DNA of 64,000 nt, taken from contig NZ_FQUD01000006.1 of the NCBI RefSeq assembly GCF_900128945.1, positions 217,503 to 281,502 on the forward strand, read 5' to 3'. Shown here one piece after another: positions 16,704 to 25,585 of this stretch. Under the pieces are notes generated by a model. The model was not told the origin of the DNA. It made no database searches and saw only the letters and a program-made list of their open reading frames with translations. This DNA is from Chryseobacterium sp. OV279 (GTDB taxonomy: Bacteria; Bacteroidota; Bacteroidia; Flavobacteriales; Weeksellaceae). A program made the translations under genes and the position numbers. How positions within the stretch are numbered: the stretch's first letter is position 1; each line of letters begins with the position of its first letter.

Positions 16704-18436
16704 TACAGCAGTCCTTTAATATGTTTATAATTCGTTTTAACCGTATCCAGAACTTCTTCCATTTTTCCACCCAACATGAGCTGAGCCATAGATTTCGTCA
16801 TGCCTAATACCTGATCGAAATCTATTTTCGGAGGAAGAGCAAGTGCATTCGGATTCGTAAAGATATTGAGGAGGTAAGGTCCGTTATAAGCCAGACATTC
16901 TTTTATTGCGTCTTCCACTTCTTCCGGCTTGTGAACGTTTTTCCCGGGATAGCCCATCGCCTGTGCGACCATGGCAAAATCCGGATTGATCATATCCGTT
17001 TCGTTATCCGGCATCCCACCTACTTCCATTTCCAGTTTTACCATTCCGAGAGTACGATTATTGAAAACAATTAATTTAACCGGAAGTTTATATTGGAAGA
17101 TGGTTGCCATATCTCCGAGAAGCATAGACAATCCGCCATCTCCGCACAAAGCAATTACTTCTCTGCCCGGATGAGCCAAAGACGCTCCAATTGCCATCGG
17201 CATAGCATTCGCCATAGATCCGTGATTGAAAGATCCCAGCATTTTTCTTTCGCCGGTTCCTGTAATAAATCTGGCTCCCCAGACACAGCACATTCCTGTA
17301 TCTACCGTAAAAATGGCGTCTTTTTTAGCCAGCTGGTCTAAAGTATGCGCTACATATTCAGGCTGAATAGCATCTTCCTTTCCGGAATCCTTCACATAGG
17401 TAAGCTGACTTTCTTTTACTTTTTCATAAAATGCCAGCTGTTCATTCAGGAAGTGGATATCCGTTTTTTCTTCAAGTAACGGCAGCAAAGCTTTAATGGT
17501 TTCTTTGACATCTCCCGCCAGTCCAAGTTCAAGTTTCGCTCTTCTACCCAGTCTTTCAGGGCTTTCGTCGATCTGGACAATTTTATTTTTTACCGGCATG
17601 AATTTCTGATACGGAAAATCTGTCCCCAACATGATCAGAAGATCGGCCTCGTGCATCGCATGATAAGCGGATGGAAATCCCAGAAGACCTGTAAGTCCAA
17701 CTTCATTGGGATTATTGGGCTGAATAGCCATTTTTCCACGGAAAGAATACCCTACCGGAGCTTTTAAAAATTGTGACAACTCCACCACCTCAGCATTGGC
17801 TTCTCCTGCCCCTATTCCGCAATACAACGTCACTTTTTTGCTTTCATTAATCAAAGCTGCCAGACGTTTCAATTCGTCATCAGAAGGTCTGATCACCGGG
17901 TTTGTTTTAAATATCTGGGTAGAAGTAGATCCTTCTTCGGCATCAAGCTCTGACACATCTCCCGGAAGTCCGATCACGGCTACTCCTTTTTTTGAAATGG
18001 CATGCTGGATGGCCGTCTGCAATGTTCTCTGTACCTGTTCAGGCCTTGTGATCATCTGATTGTAATGGCTGCAGTCATCAAACAGCTTTATGGTATTGGT
18101 TTCCTGGAAATAATCCATTCCCATTTCGTCACTTGGAATCGTGGACGCGATAACCAGCATCGGAACATGAGATTTGTGCGCTTCATAGACTCCATTGATC
18201 AAATGAACGTGTCCCGGACCACAGCTTCCTGCGCAAACCGCAAAACCATCGAGCTCAGCTTCTGCCGCAGCGGCATAGGCACCTACTTCTTCATGTCTTA
18301 CATGGATCCATTCGATGCTGCTTTTTTTAACGGCAATATTAAGATGATTAAGACTGTCGCCGGTTACTGCATAAATTCTTTTCACATTGGCATTTTCGAG
18401 CATTTCAACAATCTGCTCTGCTATGTTTTTAGCCAT
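16703..18436 (-). CDS. poxB: Pyruvate dehydrogenase (quinone) / pyruvate oxidase, ThDP-dependent
   Basis: A 577-aa thiamine-diphosphate enzyme very like E. coli PoxB (572 aa) along its whole length. Shared segments include NVKRIYAVTGDSLNHL, the catalytic-glutamate motif RHEEVGAYAA (residues 49-50), CAGSCGPGHVHLINGVYEAH, GSFNHGSMANAMP and the ThDP motif MCGDGGLSMLLGD...FNN. It should convert pyruvate to acetate and CO2, passing electrons through FAD to quinone at the membrane. Whether the C-terminal lipid-binding peptide works is unclear; the end (VKTNYKHIKGLL) differs from E. coli. It overlaps the MFS gene by one base. Confidence 0.88.
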   Translation of the reverse strand: MAKNIAEQIVEMLENANVKRIYAVTGDSLNHLNIAVKKSSIEWIHVRHEEVGAYAAAAEAELDGFAVCAGSCGPGHVHLINGVYEAHKSHVPMLVIASTIPSDEMGMDYFQETNTIKLFDDCSHYNQMITRPEQVQRTLQTAIQHAISKKGVAVIGLPGDVSELDAEEGSTSTQIFKTNPVIRPSDDELKRLAALINESKKVTLYCGIGAGEANAEVVELSQFLKAPVGYSFRGKMAIQPNNPNEVGLTGLLGFPSAYHAMHEADLLIMLGTDFPYQKFMPVKNKIVQIDESPERLGRRAKLELGLAGDVKETIKALLPLLEEKTDIHFLNEQLAFYEKVKESQLTYVKDSGKEDAIQPEYVAHTLDQLAKKDAIFTVDTGMCCVWGARFITGTGERKMLGSFNHGSMANAMPMAIGASLAHPGREVIALCGDGGLSMLLGDMATIFQYKLPVKLIVFNNRTLGMVKLEMEVGGMPDNETDMINPDFAMVAQAMGYPGKNVHKPEEVEDAIKECLAYNGPYLLNIFTNPNALALPPKIDFDQVLGMTKSMAQLMLGGKMEEVLDTVKTNYKHIKGLL

Positions 18437-18775
18437 AATTACTATTTTTTGGTGGTTATTTTAGTTATAGAATACTGAAGAAAATATAGATGGGCAGGCA
18501 TTTTAAGCATGAAAAAATCCTTACCTCTCTCAAATTTAGCTAATAAATTACAATTCTAAGGCTTGGATAGTATTAAAATTTCAACAGGTTTAAGAGAAAT
18601 TAAAATTGGGAGGTTAATTGGTTGTCAGTTGCTGGTTGCTAGTTCATCATCATTAAGTTGATGAGTTATTGTTTTATCTTCATCACTAAATTCTAATGTC
18701 TAGCTTCTAGCTTCTAACTTCTAAAACAAAAAACTCCGCATTAATCTGCGGAGTTTTTGTTATTTATAGTTGATA
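18437..18775. other. Non-coding stretch with short reiterations
   Basis: Between poxB and lysA. It contains reiterated 'TTGCTGGTTGCTAG' and 'CTAGCTTCTAGCTTCTAACTTCTA' (about 18699-18722), a simple imperfect repeat, and the lysA terminator. No gene is supported. Confidence 0.55.
18729..18758 (-). terminator. Terminator of lysA
   Basis: AAAAACTCCGCA-GATTAA-TGCGGAGTTTTT on the minus strand is a perfect 12-bp stem with A and U flanks, 18 bp after the lysA stop. Confidence 0.85.
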
Positions 18776-19975
18776 TTAAATTACTTCTATCTGATTTCTT
18801 AACAGATCTTCAAATTCATCTCTTTTACGGATCAGGAGTGCTTTTCCGTCTAAGAACAGCACCTCAGCCGGCTTTAGTCTGGAATTGAAGTTTGAACTCA
18901 TTTCAAAACCGTAAGCTCCCGCATTATGGAAAGCCAGGATATCTCCTTCTCTTACCTCATTCAGTTTTCTGTCCCAAGCAAAAGTATCGGTTTCACAGAT
19001 GTTTCCTACTACCGTATAAATTCTTTCCGCTCCTTTTGGATTGGAAAGGTTTTCGATCTTGTGATAAGAGTCGTAGAACATTGGACGGATCAGGTGATTA
19101 AATCCTGAATTTACCCCTACAAATACAGTAGCTGTCGTTTGCTTAATGACATTAGCTTTTACTAAAAGATATCCGCTTTTTCCTACTAAGAATTTCCCAG
19201 GTTCAAACCAAAGTTCGAATTTTCTTCCTGTAGATTTTGTGAAATCGGATATTACTTTTTCCACCTTCTTACCTAATGTTCTTACATCTGTTTCTTCTTC
19301 GCTGTCCTGATAAGGAATTTTGAAACCGCTTCCCATATCCAGGTATTTAAGATTAGGAAAATGCTCGGAAAGTTCCAGCATGATATCCAGTGCCTGAAGG
19401 AAAACGTCCGGATCTTTGATCTCGCTTCCTGTATGCATGTGAAGACCTTCCACATTAAGGTTGGTACTTTTCATCACTCTTTCGATATGACGAACCTGAT
19501 GGATAGAGATACCGAACTTGCTGTCGATATGTCCCGTTGAAATTTTATAGTTTCCGCCTGCGAAAATATGCGGATTGATTCTTACAAGGATAGGATACGT
19601 ATTTCCATATTTATTCCCGAACTGCTCAAGAATAGAGATATTATCTATGTTAATATGAACTCCGAAAGCCATTGCTTCTTCTATTTCAGCCAGATCTACA
19701 CAATTGGGAGTAAACAGGATTTTCTCTTTCGGGAATCCTACCTTCAGTCCTAGTCTGACTTCATTAATAGATACACAATCCAAAGAAGCACCCAAGTTCT
19801 TGACGTACTTCAAAATGTTGATGTTGGTCAGCGCCTTTGCCGCGTAGAAAAATTTGGTATGTTTTAAAAAAGAGGATGTAAGTTTCTCGTATTGAACTTT
19901 GATGGATTCAGCATCATAAACATACACCGGGGTGCCAAAATCATTGGCAATCTTTAATAATTCTTTTGAATTCAT
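18776..19975 (-). CDS. lysA: Diaminopimelate decarboxylase
   Basis: A 399-aa PLP enzyme of the alanine-racemase fold, catalysing the last step of lysine synthesis (meso-DAP to lysine). The PLP lysine is K47 (KFFYAAKAL). Other signatures are HMHTGSEIKDP, MGSGFKIPY, EPGKFLVGKSG and GNICETDTF (the CExxD motif from the partner subunit). The length is normal. A terminator-like hairpin (19992-20025) ends 16 bp before the start codon, and a lysine-rich 23-codon ORF lies upstream of it, suggesting control by attenuation. Confidence 0.95.
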   Translation of the reverse strand: MNSKELLKIANDFGTPVYVYDAESIKVQYEKLTSSFLKHTKFFYAAKALTNINILKYVKNLGASLDCVSINEVRLGLKVGFPKEKILFTPNCVDLAEIEEAMAFGVHINIDNISILEQFGNKYGNTYPILVRINPHIFAGGNYKISTGHIDSKFGISIHQVRHIERVMKSTNLNVEGLHMHTGSEIKDPDVFLQALDIMLELSEHFPNLKYLDMGSGFKIPYQDSEEETDVRTLGKKVEKVISDFTKSTGRKFELWFEPGKFLVGKSGYLLVKANVIKQTTATVFVGVNSGFNHLIRPMFYDSYHKIENLSNPKGAERIYTVVGNICETDTFAWDRKLNEVREGDILAFHNAGAYGFEMSSNFNSRLKPAEVLFLDGKALLIRKRDEFEDLLRNQIEVI

Positions 19976-19991
19976 AATTTCATTTTAACAT

Positions 19992-20025
19992 AAAAAAAGG
20001 CAGATTCTTAGATAAAGAACCTGCC
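19992..20025 (-). terminator. Terminator-like hairpin just upstream of lysA
   Basis: Minus strand: GGCAGGTTCTT-TATCT-AAGAATCTGCC followed by TTTTTTT. This is an 11-bp stem with one mismatch. It ends 16 nt before the lysA ATG, so transcription from the upstream leader would have to pass it. Confidence 0.75.
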
Positions 20026-20056
20026 ACATTGATTATTTTTATGCAAGACAAGTCTT

Positions 20057-20128
20057 TTAAATATTCCAAACCTTAGAGAACTTTACAGTTCCCTTCTTTC
20101 CAGTTTTAATTTGTTTAAAATGTTGCAT
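20057..20128 (-). CDS. Candidate 23-residue lysine-rich leader peptide of lysA
   Basis: An ATG-to-TAA ORF of 23 codons starting MQHFKQIKTG, with six lysines in 23 residues, including a KK pair. A -7-like TATTTTTG (20148-20155) lies just upstream, and the lysA-proximal terminator hairpin follows. A small internal hairpin, GAACT-GTAA-AGTTC, falls in the second half of the ORF. The arrangement resembles a ribosome-controlled attenuator. Lysine codons are common in AT-rich genomes, so coding is not proven. Confidence 0.4.
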   Translation of the reverse strand: MQHFKQIKTGKKGTVKFSKVWNI

Positions 20129-20147
20129 TGCTTCTATTTATTTTTTA

Positions 20148-20155
20148 CAAAAATA
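20148..20155 (-). promoter_or_regulatory. Candidate -7 box for the lysA leader
   Basis: Reads TATTTTTG on the minus strand, 19 bp upstream of the small leader ORF. It would give a leader transcript running through the hairpin into lysA. Confidence 0.4.
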
Positions 20156-20211
20156 CTATTTATTTTTTATTTCAGGAGAATTGATTTGAAACCGTCTTCT
20201 TTTGATAAAAA

Positions 20212-21435
20212 TTATTTCGGTAATGGTAGTGTCTCAAAATCACCGCGAAGCAGCGCCAGCTGAAGATCATTATGCAGATCTGTAGAAGGCAACGGAAGAT
20301 CAATTTTCAGTTTCGCAAGCTTGCTCATGGTTTGAATCTGCGTAAACAAATCATAAAAACCGTAAGACATAATTTTACCGTTTTCAATGATCATGAACAT
20401 TTTTTCTCCTAATTTTTTCCCCTGTCCCAGCCACAATTCATTTCTCTTTCTGAAATCAATCTTTTTCATGAAAACATTGACATCATTAAATTCTTCTTGC
20501 AGATTGATAAACTGAACGGCTTTTGTGCCCTGCGTAAATGATTTGAATTTTAGGATAGGCTTTTCGCCTTTGTTGAGCTTATTTTTTTCAACAATGTATT
20601 TATTGTTTTTGAAATACAATCCGAACTGAAAGGCTTCTTTTTTCTTGATATTTTTGGAGTTCAGGATAAGTTTAGCAATAATATCCGTACCTGTAAGCTC
20701 ATAATTGATCTGCTCAACCTCTCTCTGAACATCTTCCCACCTCTTGGACTTAGAATTAAAGACTTTCTTTGAAAATTTATTGATATCCTGAACGTAATCC
20801 GATAAAATGATTTTCCCCGCTTCATTCTGGAAGTAGACAAAACCTTTTTCATTCGGAAGATCCTGAGTCAGGATTTTGATTTTATTAATGTAGGTCTTGG
20901 CATTGCTTTCGTCATGCTGCTTCTGAATGATTTCATTCTCTGTATCTTTTGAGATCAGCAACTTGAACAGTTCCAATGTTGCTCGCGCATCACCATCGGC
21001 TCTGTGGTGATTCGTTAACGGAATTCCAAGCGATTTCACCAGTTTCCCCAATGAGTAACTTACCTCATCCGGGATCATTTTCTTCGCTAAAGGAATAGTA
21101 TCTAAAGTACTGGTCTGAAAGTCATACCCCAGCCTTTTGAAAGACTGACGCAGCATTCTGTAGTCAAAATCAATATTATGCCCTACGAGGATGGTGTTCT
21201 GAGTGATTTCAATGACTCTTTTGGCTATTTCATGAAATTTAGGAGCGGTTTTGACCATTTTAGGCGTAATACTTGTCAGTTTCTGCACAAAAGGAGTAAT
21301 GTCGCTTTCAGGATTTACGAGAGATATAAACTGGTCAGTAATTTTCTGACCATCGTACCTGTAGATGGCTATATCTATAATGCATTCATTTCTATAACCT
21401 GCACCATTACTTTCTATATCTATAATCGAATACAT
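20212..21435 (-). CDS. DnaQ-type 3'-5' exonuclease fused to a degraded GIY-YIG-like module
   Basis: A 407-aa protein. Residues 1-165 are a DEDDh exonuclease: D6 and E8 (IDIESNG), D91 in VGHNIDFDYRML, and H144/D149 in HHRADGDA. Residues about 196-285 align in pattern with the UvrC/Cho GIY-YIG nuclease (GFVYFQNEAGKII... then INYELTGTDIIAKLIL). The catalytic YIG is replaced (IILSDYV), and the usual K-x-x-N-I-K-x-R-V arginine is missing. The nuclease half is therefore probably dead. The C-terminal 120 residues are of unknown fold. In intact relatives the fusion acts in DNA repair. Confidence 0.8.
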   Translation of the reverse strand: MYSIIDIESNGAGYRNECIIDIAIYRYDGQKITDQFISLVNPESDITPFVQKLTSITPKMVKTAPKFHEIAKRVIEITQNTILVGHNIDFDYRMLRQSFKRLGYDFQTSTLDTIPLAKKMIPDEVSYSLGKLVKSLGIPLTNHHRADGDARATLELFKLLISKDTENEIIQKQHDESNAKTYINKIKILTQDLPNEKGFVYFQNEAGKIILSDYVQDINKFSKKVFNSKSKRWEDVQREVEQINYELTGTDIIAKLILNSKNIKKKEAFQFGLYFKNNKYIVEKNKLNKGEKPILKFKSFTQGTKAVQFINLQEEFNDVNVFMKKIDFRKRNELWLGQGKKLGEKMFMIIENGKIMSYGFYDLFTQIQTMSKLAKLKIDLPLPSTDLHNDLQLALLRGDFETLPLPK

Positions 21436-21829
21436 TGAATTGTAGTTATACTGCTATTTTTTGATTAATATTAATAATTACCGTCATCATCAGCCCATAG
21501 CTTAAACCTATGAGGCTTAATACATAACCCATGCCATCTGTCTATCCAGGCTACGATTGTATCTTTTGCCAGTCTTTGATATTCAATAAAAATACCATAG
21601 AAATTACCTACAGATGATTTCTGAAATTATTCTTCCAAATAGCTGACAAAGCCATTTTTTATCCACCGGCAAAGGTAGTCCTGCTAAAATAACAAAAAAT
21701 ATGTCAAAAAAAAGTAAAATGGCCATTGATCCACTTCATCATCAGATTCAAAATAACCAGTATGACCCATTAAAAAGCTGATACTCTTCCCTTAGCAGGA
21801 TTATTTTTTATATAATTAATTTTAAAACC
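21436..21829. other. Gene-free region with a possible gene remnant
   Basis: No complete gene. On the minus strand at about 21474-21630 there is an open stretch without a usable start, ending IVAWIDRWHGLCIKPHRFKL and a few acidic residues before a TAA. It looks protein-like and could be the tail of a decayed gene. The rest is AT-rich with no clear signal. Confidence 0.3.
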
Positions 21830-23356
21830 CTATCTCCTTCTTCCTCCCAATCCGAACATTCCCAGGATGGCTTTTGCCCCTTCGCGCATCAAAGTGCTGG
21901 TAAAAGTTCTTCCGGCCTTACTTTGAAGCACCTGTTCAAACATTCCCGGCTCTTCTTTCACCGGTTTTGTCTTTTGAGTCGGTGCAGAGTTTTGGGCTGC
22001 CTGCTCCATTCTGTTCGTTAATATTTCGTAAGCTGATTCTTTATCAACAGGCTGTTCGTATTTGGCTACCAAAGCAGAATTTCCTGTTAATTCTGAAATT
22101 TCAGCATCACTTAAAACGTCCATTCTGGATTCCGGAGAAATCAGATAGGTGTGAACAAGCGGCGTAGGAATCCCTTTTTCATCCAAAGCGGTCACAAATG
22201 CTTCTCCGATTCCCAGATTCTGAATCAGGCTTGATGCATTATAAAATTCCGTTGTCGGATAGTTTTCAACGGCTTTCGTGATTTCTTTTTTATCTTTTGC
22301 TGTAAATCCTCTCAAAGCATGTTGGATCTTTAACCCGAGTTGAGACAAAACATTTTCAGGAACGTCACCCGGAATCTGTGTGATAAAATAAATCCCCACT
22401 CCTTTGGAACGGATTAGTTTTACCATCGTCTCAATTTGTGAAAGCAGTGCTTTTGAAGCTTCATCAAAAATCAGGTGGGCTTCGTCTATGAAAAGGACCA
22501 ATTTTGGTTTTCCGCTGTCTCCTTCTTCCGGAAAAGTCATATAAATTTCAGCAAAAAGTGACAGCATAAATGTAGAGAACAACTGTGGCTTACTCTGAAT
22601 CTCAGCCACTCTTAAAATATTCACCACTCCTTTTCCATCTCTGGTTTCAAGAAGGTCATGAACATCAAAGCTTAATTCACCAAAGAAATCAGAAGCTCCC
22701 TGCTGCTCAAGCGCAACGATAGATCTTAAAATCGTTCCTAAAGAAGCCGAAGCTATGGATCCGTAGTTGGCCGCCAGTTCAGCTTTTCCCTGTGCATTAT
22801 CTGTTACGTACTGCAGAACTTTCTTTAAATCATTTAAATCAATTAATGGAAGACCTTTATCATCACAATATTTGAAAACGATAGACATAATACTCTGCTG
22901 AGTATCATTCAGTTCAAGAATTTTACTTAATAAAACCGGTCCGAATTCGGTTACAGTCGCTCTCAGCTTTACCCCTTTTCCTCCGGAAATACTCATCAGC
23001 TCTACCGGAAAAGCCTGTGGATTGTATGGAAGCTGCGTTTTAGCATACCTTTCTTCAATGATGGGATTCATCTGCCCCGCTTCCGCAATTCCAGAAAAAT
23101 CTCCTTTAATATCTAAAACCAAAGAAGGAATTCCGGCGTGAGAAAGCTGCTCTGCAAAAACCTGCAGCGTTTTCGTCTTACCTGTTCCTGTAGCTCCTGC
23201 AATAAGTCCGTGTCGGTTGATGGTTTTCAAAGGAATCGTTACGTTTACGTCCGGGACAACTTCCCCGTCCAGCATTCCTTTTCCCAGTATAATGTGTTCT
23301 CCTTTCGGAGTATATCTTGCATTCAGTTCTTCAATAAATTGTGTTTTGTCTGCCAT
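21830..23356 (-). CDS. HerA-like ATPase (helicase HerA-like, DUF853)
   Basis: About 508 aa from the ATG at 23356 (MADKTQF); upstream in-frame ATGs at 23374 and 23425 add only an AT-rich, non-conserved segment. The Walker A GATGTGKT lies at about residues 54-61 and a Walker B LVLFIDEAHLIFDEAS near the middle, followed by the sensor-type segment IYFITQIPGDVPENVLSQLG. The C-terminus is short and basic-hydrophobic (GMFGLGGRRR). The family is related to HerA/FtsK DNA translocases; its role is not firmly known. It stands alone, with no nurA gene beside it. Confidence 0.85.
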   Translation of the reverse strand: MADKTQFIEELNARYTPKGEHIILGKGMLDGEVVPDVNVTIPLKTINRHGLIAGATGTGKTKTLQVFAEQLSHAGIPSLVLDIKGDFSGIAEAGQMNPIIEERYAKTQLPYNPQAFPVELMSISGGKGVKLRATVTEFGPVLLSKILELNDTQQSIMSIVFKYCDDKGLPLIDLNDLKKVLQYVTDNAQGKAELAANYGSIASASLGTILRSIVALEQQGASDFFGELSFDVHDLLETRDGKGVVNILRVAEIQSKPQLFSTFMLSLFAEIYMTFPEEGDSGKPKLVLFIDEAHLIFDEASKALLSQIETMVKLIRSKGVGIYFITQIPGDVPENVLSQLGLKIQHALRGFTAKDKKEITKAVENYPTTEFYNASSLIQNLGIGEAFVTALDEKGIPTPLVHTYLISPESRMDVLSDAEISELTGNSALVAKYEQPVDKESAYEILTNRMEQAAQNSAPTQKTKPVKEEPGMFEQVLQSKAGRTFTSTLMREGAKAILGMFGLGGRRR

Positions 23357-23735
23357 CTGATCTTTTTTTAACATATAAATATAAAATTTTTTGTAAAATA
23401 TTCGGGTATTAAAGTCATATTCCACAATAATCTTACTTAATACACCTGGAAAAATACTTCAAACCCATCCTCTGCAAATTTTAAACCATGAAGTGAAATA
23501 CACTGCACACAATGTCTTTAAACAAAGGCACTACATAATTATTTTCACTTCCGGAGCATGATAAAAAACAGTCTGGAAAATACCAGTTGTTTTCGTTAGG
23601 TTTTTTGTTTGAAAACAAAGGCCTTTAAGGCTCACAGCCGTATAATATTGAAATAAACTATCGTCCGGATTTAACATTTCGTTTACAATTCATCTAATAC
23701 TTTGTATCTTTATCTAAAATTTAAAAAAGACCCCA
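23357..23735. other. Divergent intergenic region
   Basis: This 379-bp region lies between the HerA-like gene (minus) and the metallo-beta-lactamase/rhodanese operon (plus). It is AT-rich. A weak -7-like word (ATACTTTG) lies near 23698-23705, close to the plus-strand start. Nothing else is recognised. Confidence 0.4.
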
Positions 23736-25145
23736 ATGAAAATTGAACAAATATATACGGGCTGTCTGGCTCAGGGTGCCTATTATATTGTATCAGAAAA
23801 TGAAGCTGTGATTATTGATCCGCTGAGAGAGGTAAAACCTTATCTGGATCGTCTTGACAAAGACCATGTAACTTTAAAATATATTTTTGAGACCCATTTC
23901 CACGCTGATTTCGTTTCAGGACATTTGGATCTGAGTAAAAAAACAGGAGCTCCTATTGTTTACGGGCCTACTGCACAGCCTGCATTTGAGGCTATCATCG
24001 CTGAAGACAACCAGATCTTTGAGATCGGAAACATAAAAATCAAAGTACTGCACACTCCCGGACATACGATGGAGAGCACCACTTACCTTTTAATTGATGA
24101 AAACGGAACTGAAACCGCTATTTTTACCGGTGATACTCTGTTTTTAGGAGATGTTGGAAGACCGGATCTTGCACAGAAAGCAACCAATCTTACTCAGGAA
24201 GATCTTGCAGGAATTCTGTATGACAGTCTTCATAGCAAAATTCTTCCATTGGATGACAGCATTACGGTTTACCCTGCGCACGGTGCCGGTTCAGCATGCG
24301 GAAAGAATATGCAGAAGGAAACGGTGGACATTCTGGGAAATCAGAAAAAAACCAATTATGCGCTTAACCAGCCGGACAAAGAATCATTTATCAGAGAAGT
24401 TCTTGACGGCCTTACCGCTCCACCGAAATATTTCGGAATGAACGTTGCGATGAACAAAGGTGGATATGAAAGCTTGGATGTAGTAATGAATAAAGGATTA
24501 AGTCCTATTGCTGCGGAAGATTTCGAGGATTTTGCTGAAGAAACAGGCGCATTGATTTTAGACACAAGAAGCCCTGCAGAATTTCACAAAGGATTTATTC
24601 CTAATTCTGTCAACATAGGTTTGAAGGGAGATTTCGCACCGTGGGTTGGAAATATGATTGTAGATGTAAAACACCCTATTCTTCTTGTTGCTGATGAAGG
24701 AACTGAAGAAGAAGTGATTACCCGATTAAGCAGAGTCGGATTCGACAATGTGGTAGGATATTTGGACGGAAGTTTTGCATCATGGAAATCTACCGGAAAA
24801 GAAACTGACGAAATTAAAAGGATAACTCCTGCTGAGTTTGCAGAACAGTTTACAGAAAACGCCAAAGTAATTGATGTAAGAAAACTGACAGAATATTCTG
24901 CTGAACATGTTGACAATGCATTCAATAAGCCATTGGACACCATCAGCGACTGGGTAAAAACCATTGATGATTCTGAACATTTCTTCCTGCACTGTGCCGG
25001 AGGATACAGAAGCATGATCGCTGCAAGCATCCTTAACGCACACGGAATCAGGAATTTTACTGAAATAGAAGGAGGCTTTAACGGCATCAAAAAAACAGAA
25101 AAATTACCGACAACTGATTTTGTTTGTCAGTCCAAAACATTATAG
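23736..25145 (+). CDS. Metallo-beta-lactamase hydrolase with two rhodanese domains (persulfide dioxygenase-like)
   Basis: A 469-aa protein. The metallo-beta-lactamase domain (1-240) has THFHADFVSGH near residues 53-63, HTPGHTMEST and FTGDTLFLGDVGRPDL, like ETHE1/persulfide dioxygenases, which oxidise glutathione or low-molecular-weight persulfides. Two rhodanese domains follow. The first (about 265-355) lacks the active cysteine (LLVADEG at about 316-322). The second (about 365-460) has it at C420 (LHCAGGYRS). It starts a three-gene plus-strand set with a rhodanese lipoprotein (1-nt gap) and thioredoxin, suggesting sulfane-sulfur handling. Confidence 0.88.
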   Translation: MKIEQIYTGCLAQGAYYIVSENEAVIIDPLREVKPYLDRLDKDHVTLKYIFETHFHADFVSGHLDLSKKTGAPIVYGPTAQPAFEAIIAEDNQIFEIGNIKIKVLHTPGHTMESTTYLLIDENGTETAIFTGDTLFLGDVGRPDLAQKATNLTQEDLAGILYDSLHSKILPLDDSITVYPAHGAGSACGKNMQKETVDILGNQKKTNYALNQPDKESFIREVLDGLTAPPKYFGMNVAMNKGGYESLDVVMNKGLSPIAAEDFEDFAEETGALILDTRSPAEFHKGFIPNSVNIGLKGDFAPWVGNMIVDVKHPILLVADEGTEEEVITRLSRVGFDNVVGYLDGSFASWKSTGKETDEIKRITPAEFAEQFTENAKVIDVRKLTEYSAEHVDNAFNKPLDTISDWVKTIDDSEHFFLHCAGGYRSMIAASILNAHGIRNFTEIEGGFNGIKKTEKLPTTDFVCQSKTL

Positions 25146-25146
25146 C

Positions 25147-25524
25147 ATGCTGAAAGGAAGAATCTTCGGATATATTCTGATTTCCGCTTTAGCGTTAACA
25201 GCCTGTAAAACAACAGCTACGGCTGACTATTCAAAAGCAGACATCAAACAAATTGTTAACAGTTCTGATGTCACGTTGGTAGATGTAAGAATTCCGGAAC
25301 AGTATGAAGCAGGAACCGCTAAAGGTGCTGTCAACATTCCTTTAGCTGAAATACAGAACAATATCGGTTCGCTGAAAGGCAAAAAGGTAGTTGTTTTCTG
25401 CAATAAAGGAATTCAGGCTGACCAGGCAATGGAAATCTTAAAGAAAAACGGTGTGGAAGCTTACGACGGCACCAGCTGGAAAAATGTAAAAGCTATTCAG
25501 GACGAAGCAACATCCGGAAAATAA
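25147..25524 (+). CDS. Rhodanese-like lipoprotein
   Basis: A 125-aa protein starting at ATG 25147, one base after the previous stop codon. A lipobox ends at cysteine 20 (ALALTAC), so it is anchored on the periplasmic face of an envelope membrane. The rest is a single rhodanese domain with the active-site cysteine in VVFCNKGIQAD and the family's VDVRIPEQYEAG segment. It would move sulfane sulfur outside the cytoplasm. An upstream in-frame ATG (25120) lies inside the previous gene and is not needed. Confidence 0.88.
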   Translation: MLKGRIFGYILISALALTACKTTATADYSKADIKQIVNSSDVTLVDVRIPEQYEAGTAKGAVNIPLAEIQNNIGSLKGKKVVVFCNKGIQADQAMEILKKNGVEAYDGTSWKNVKAIQDEATSGK

Positions 25525-25585
25525 AGTATAATGAGCCATCAGGATTGATCTTATGAAGCCTGATGGTTTACAAAAAACCATAACT

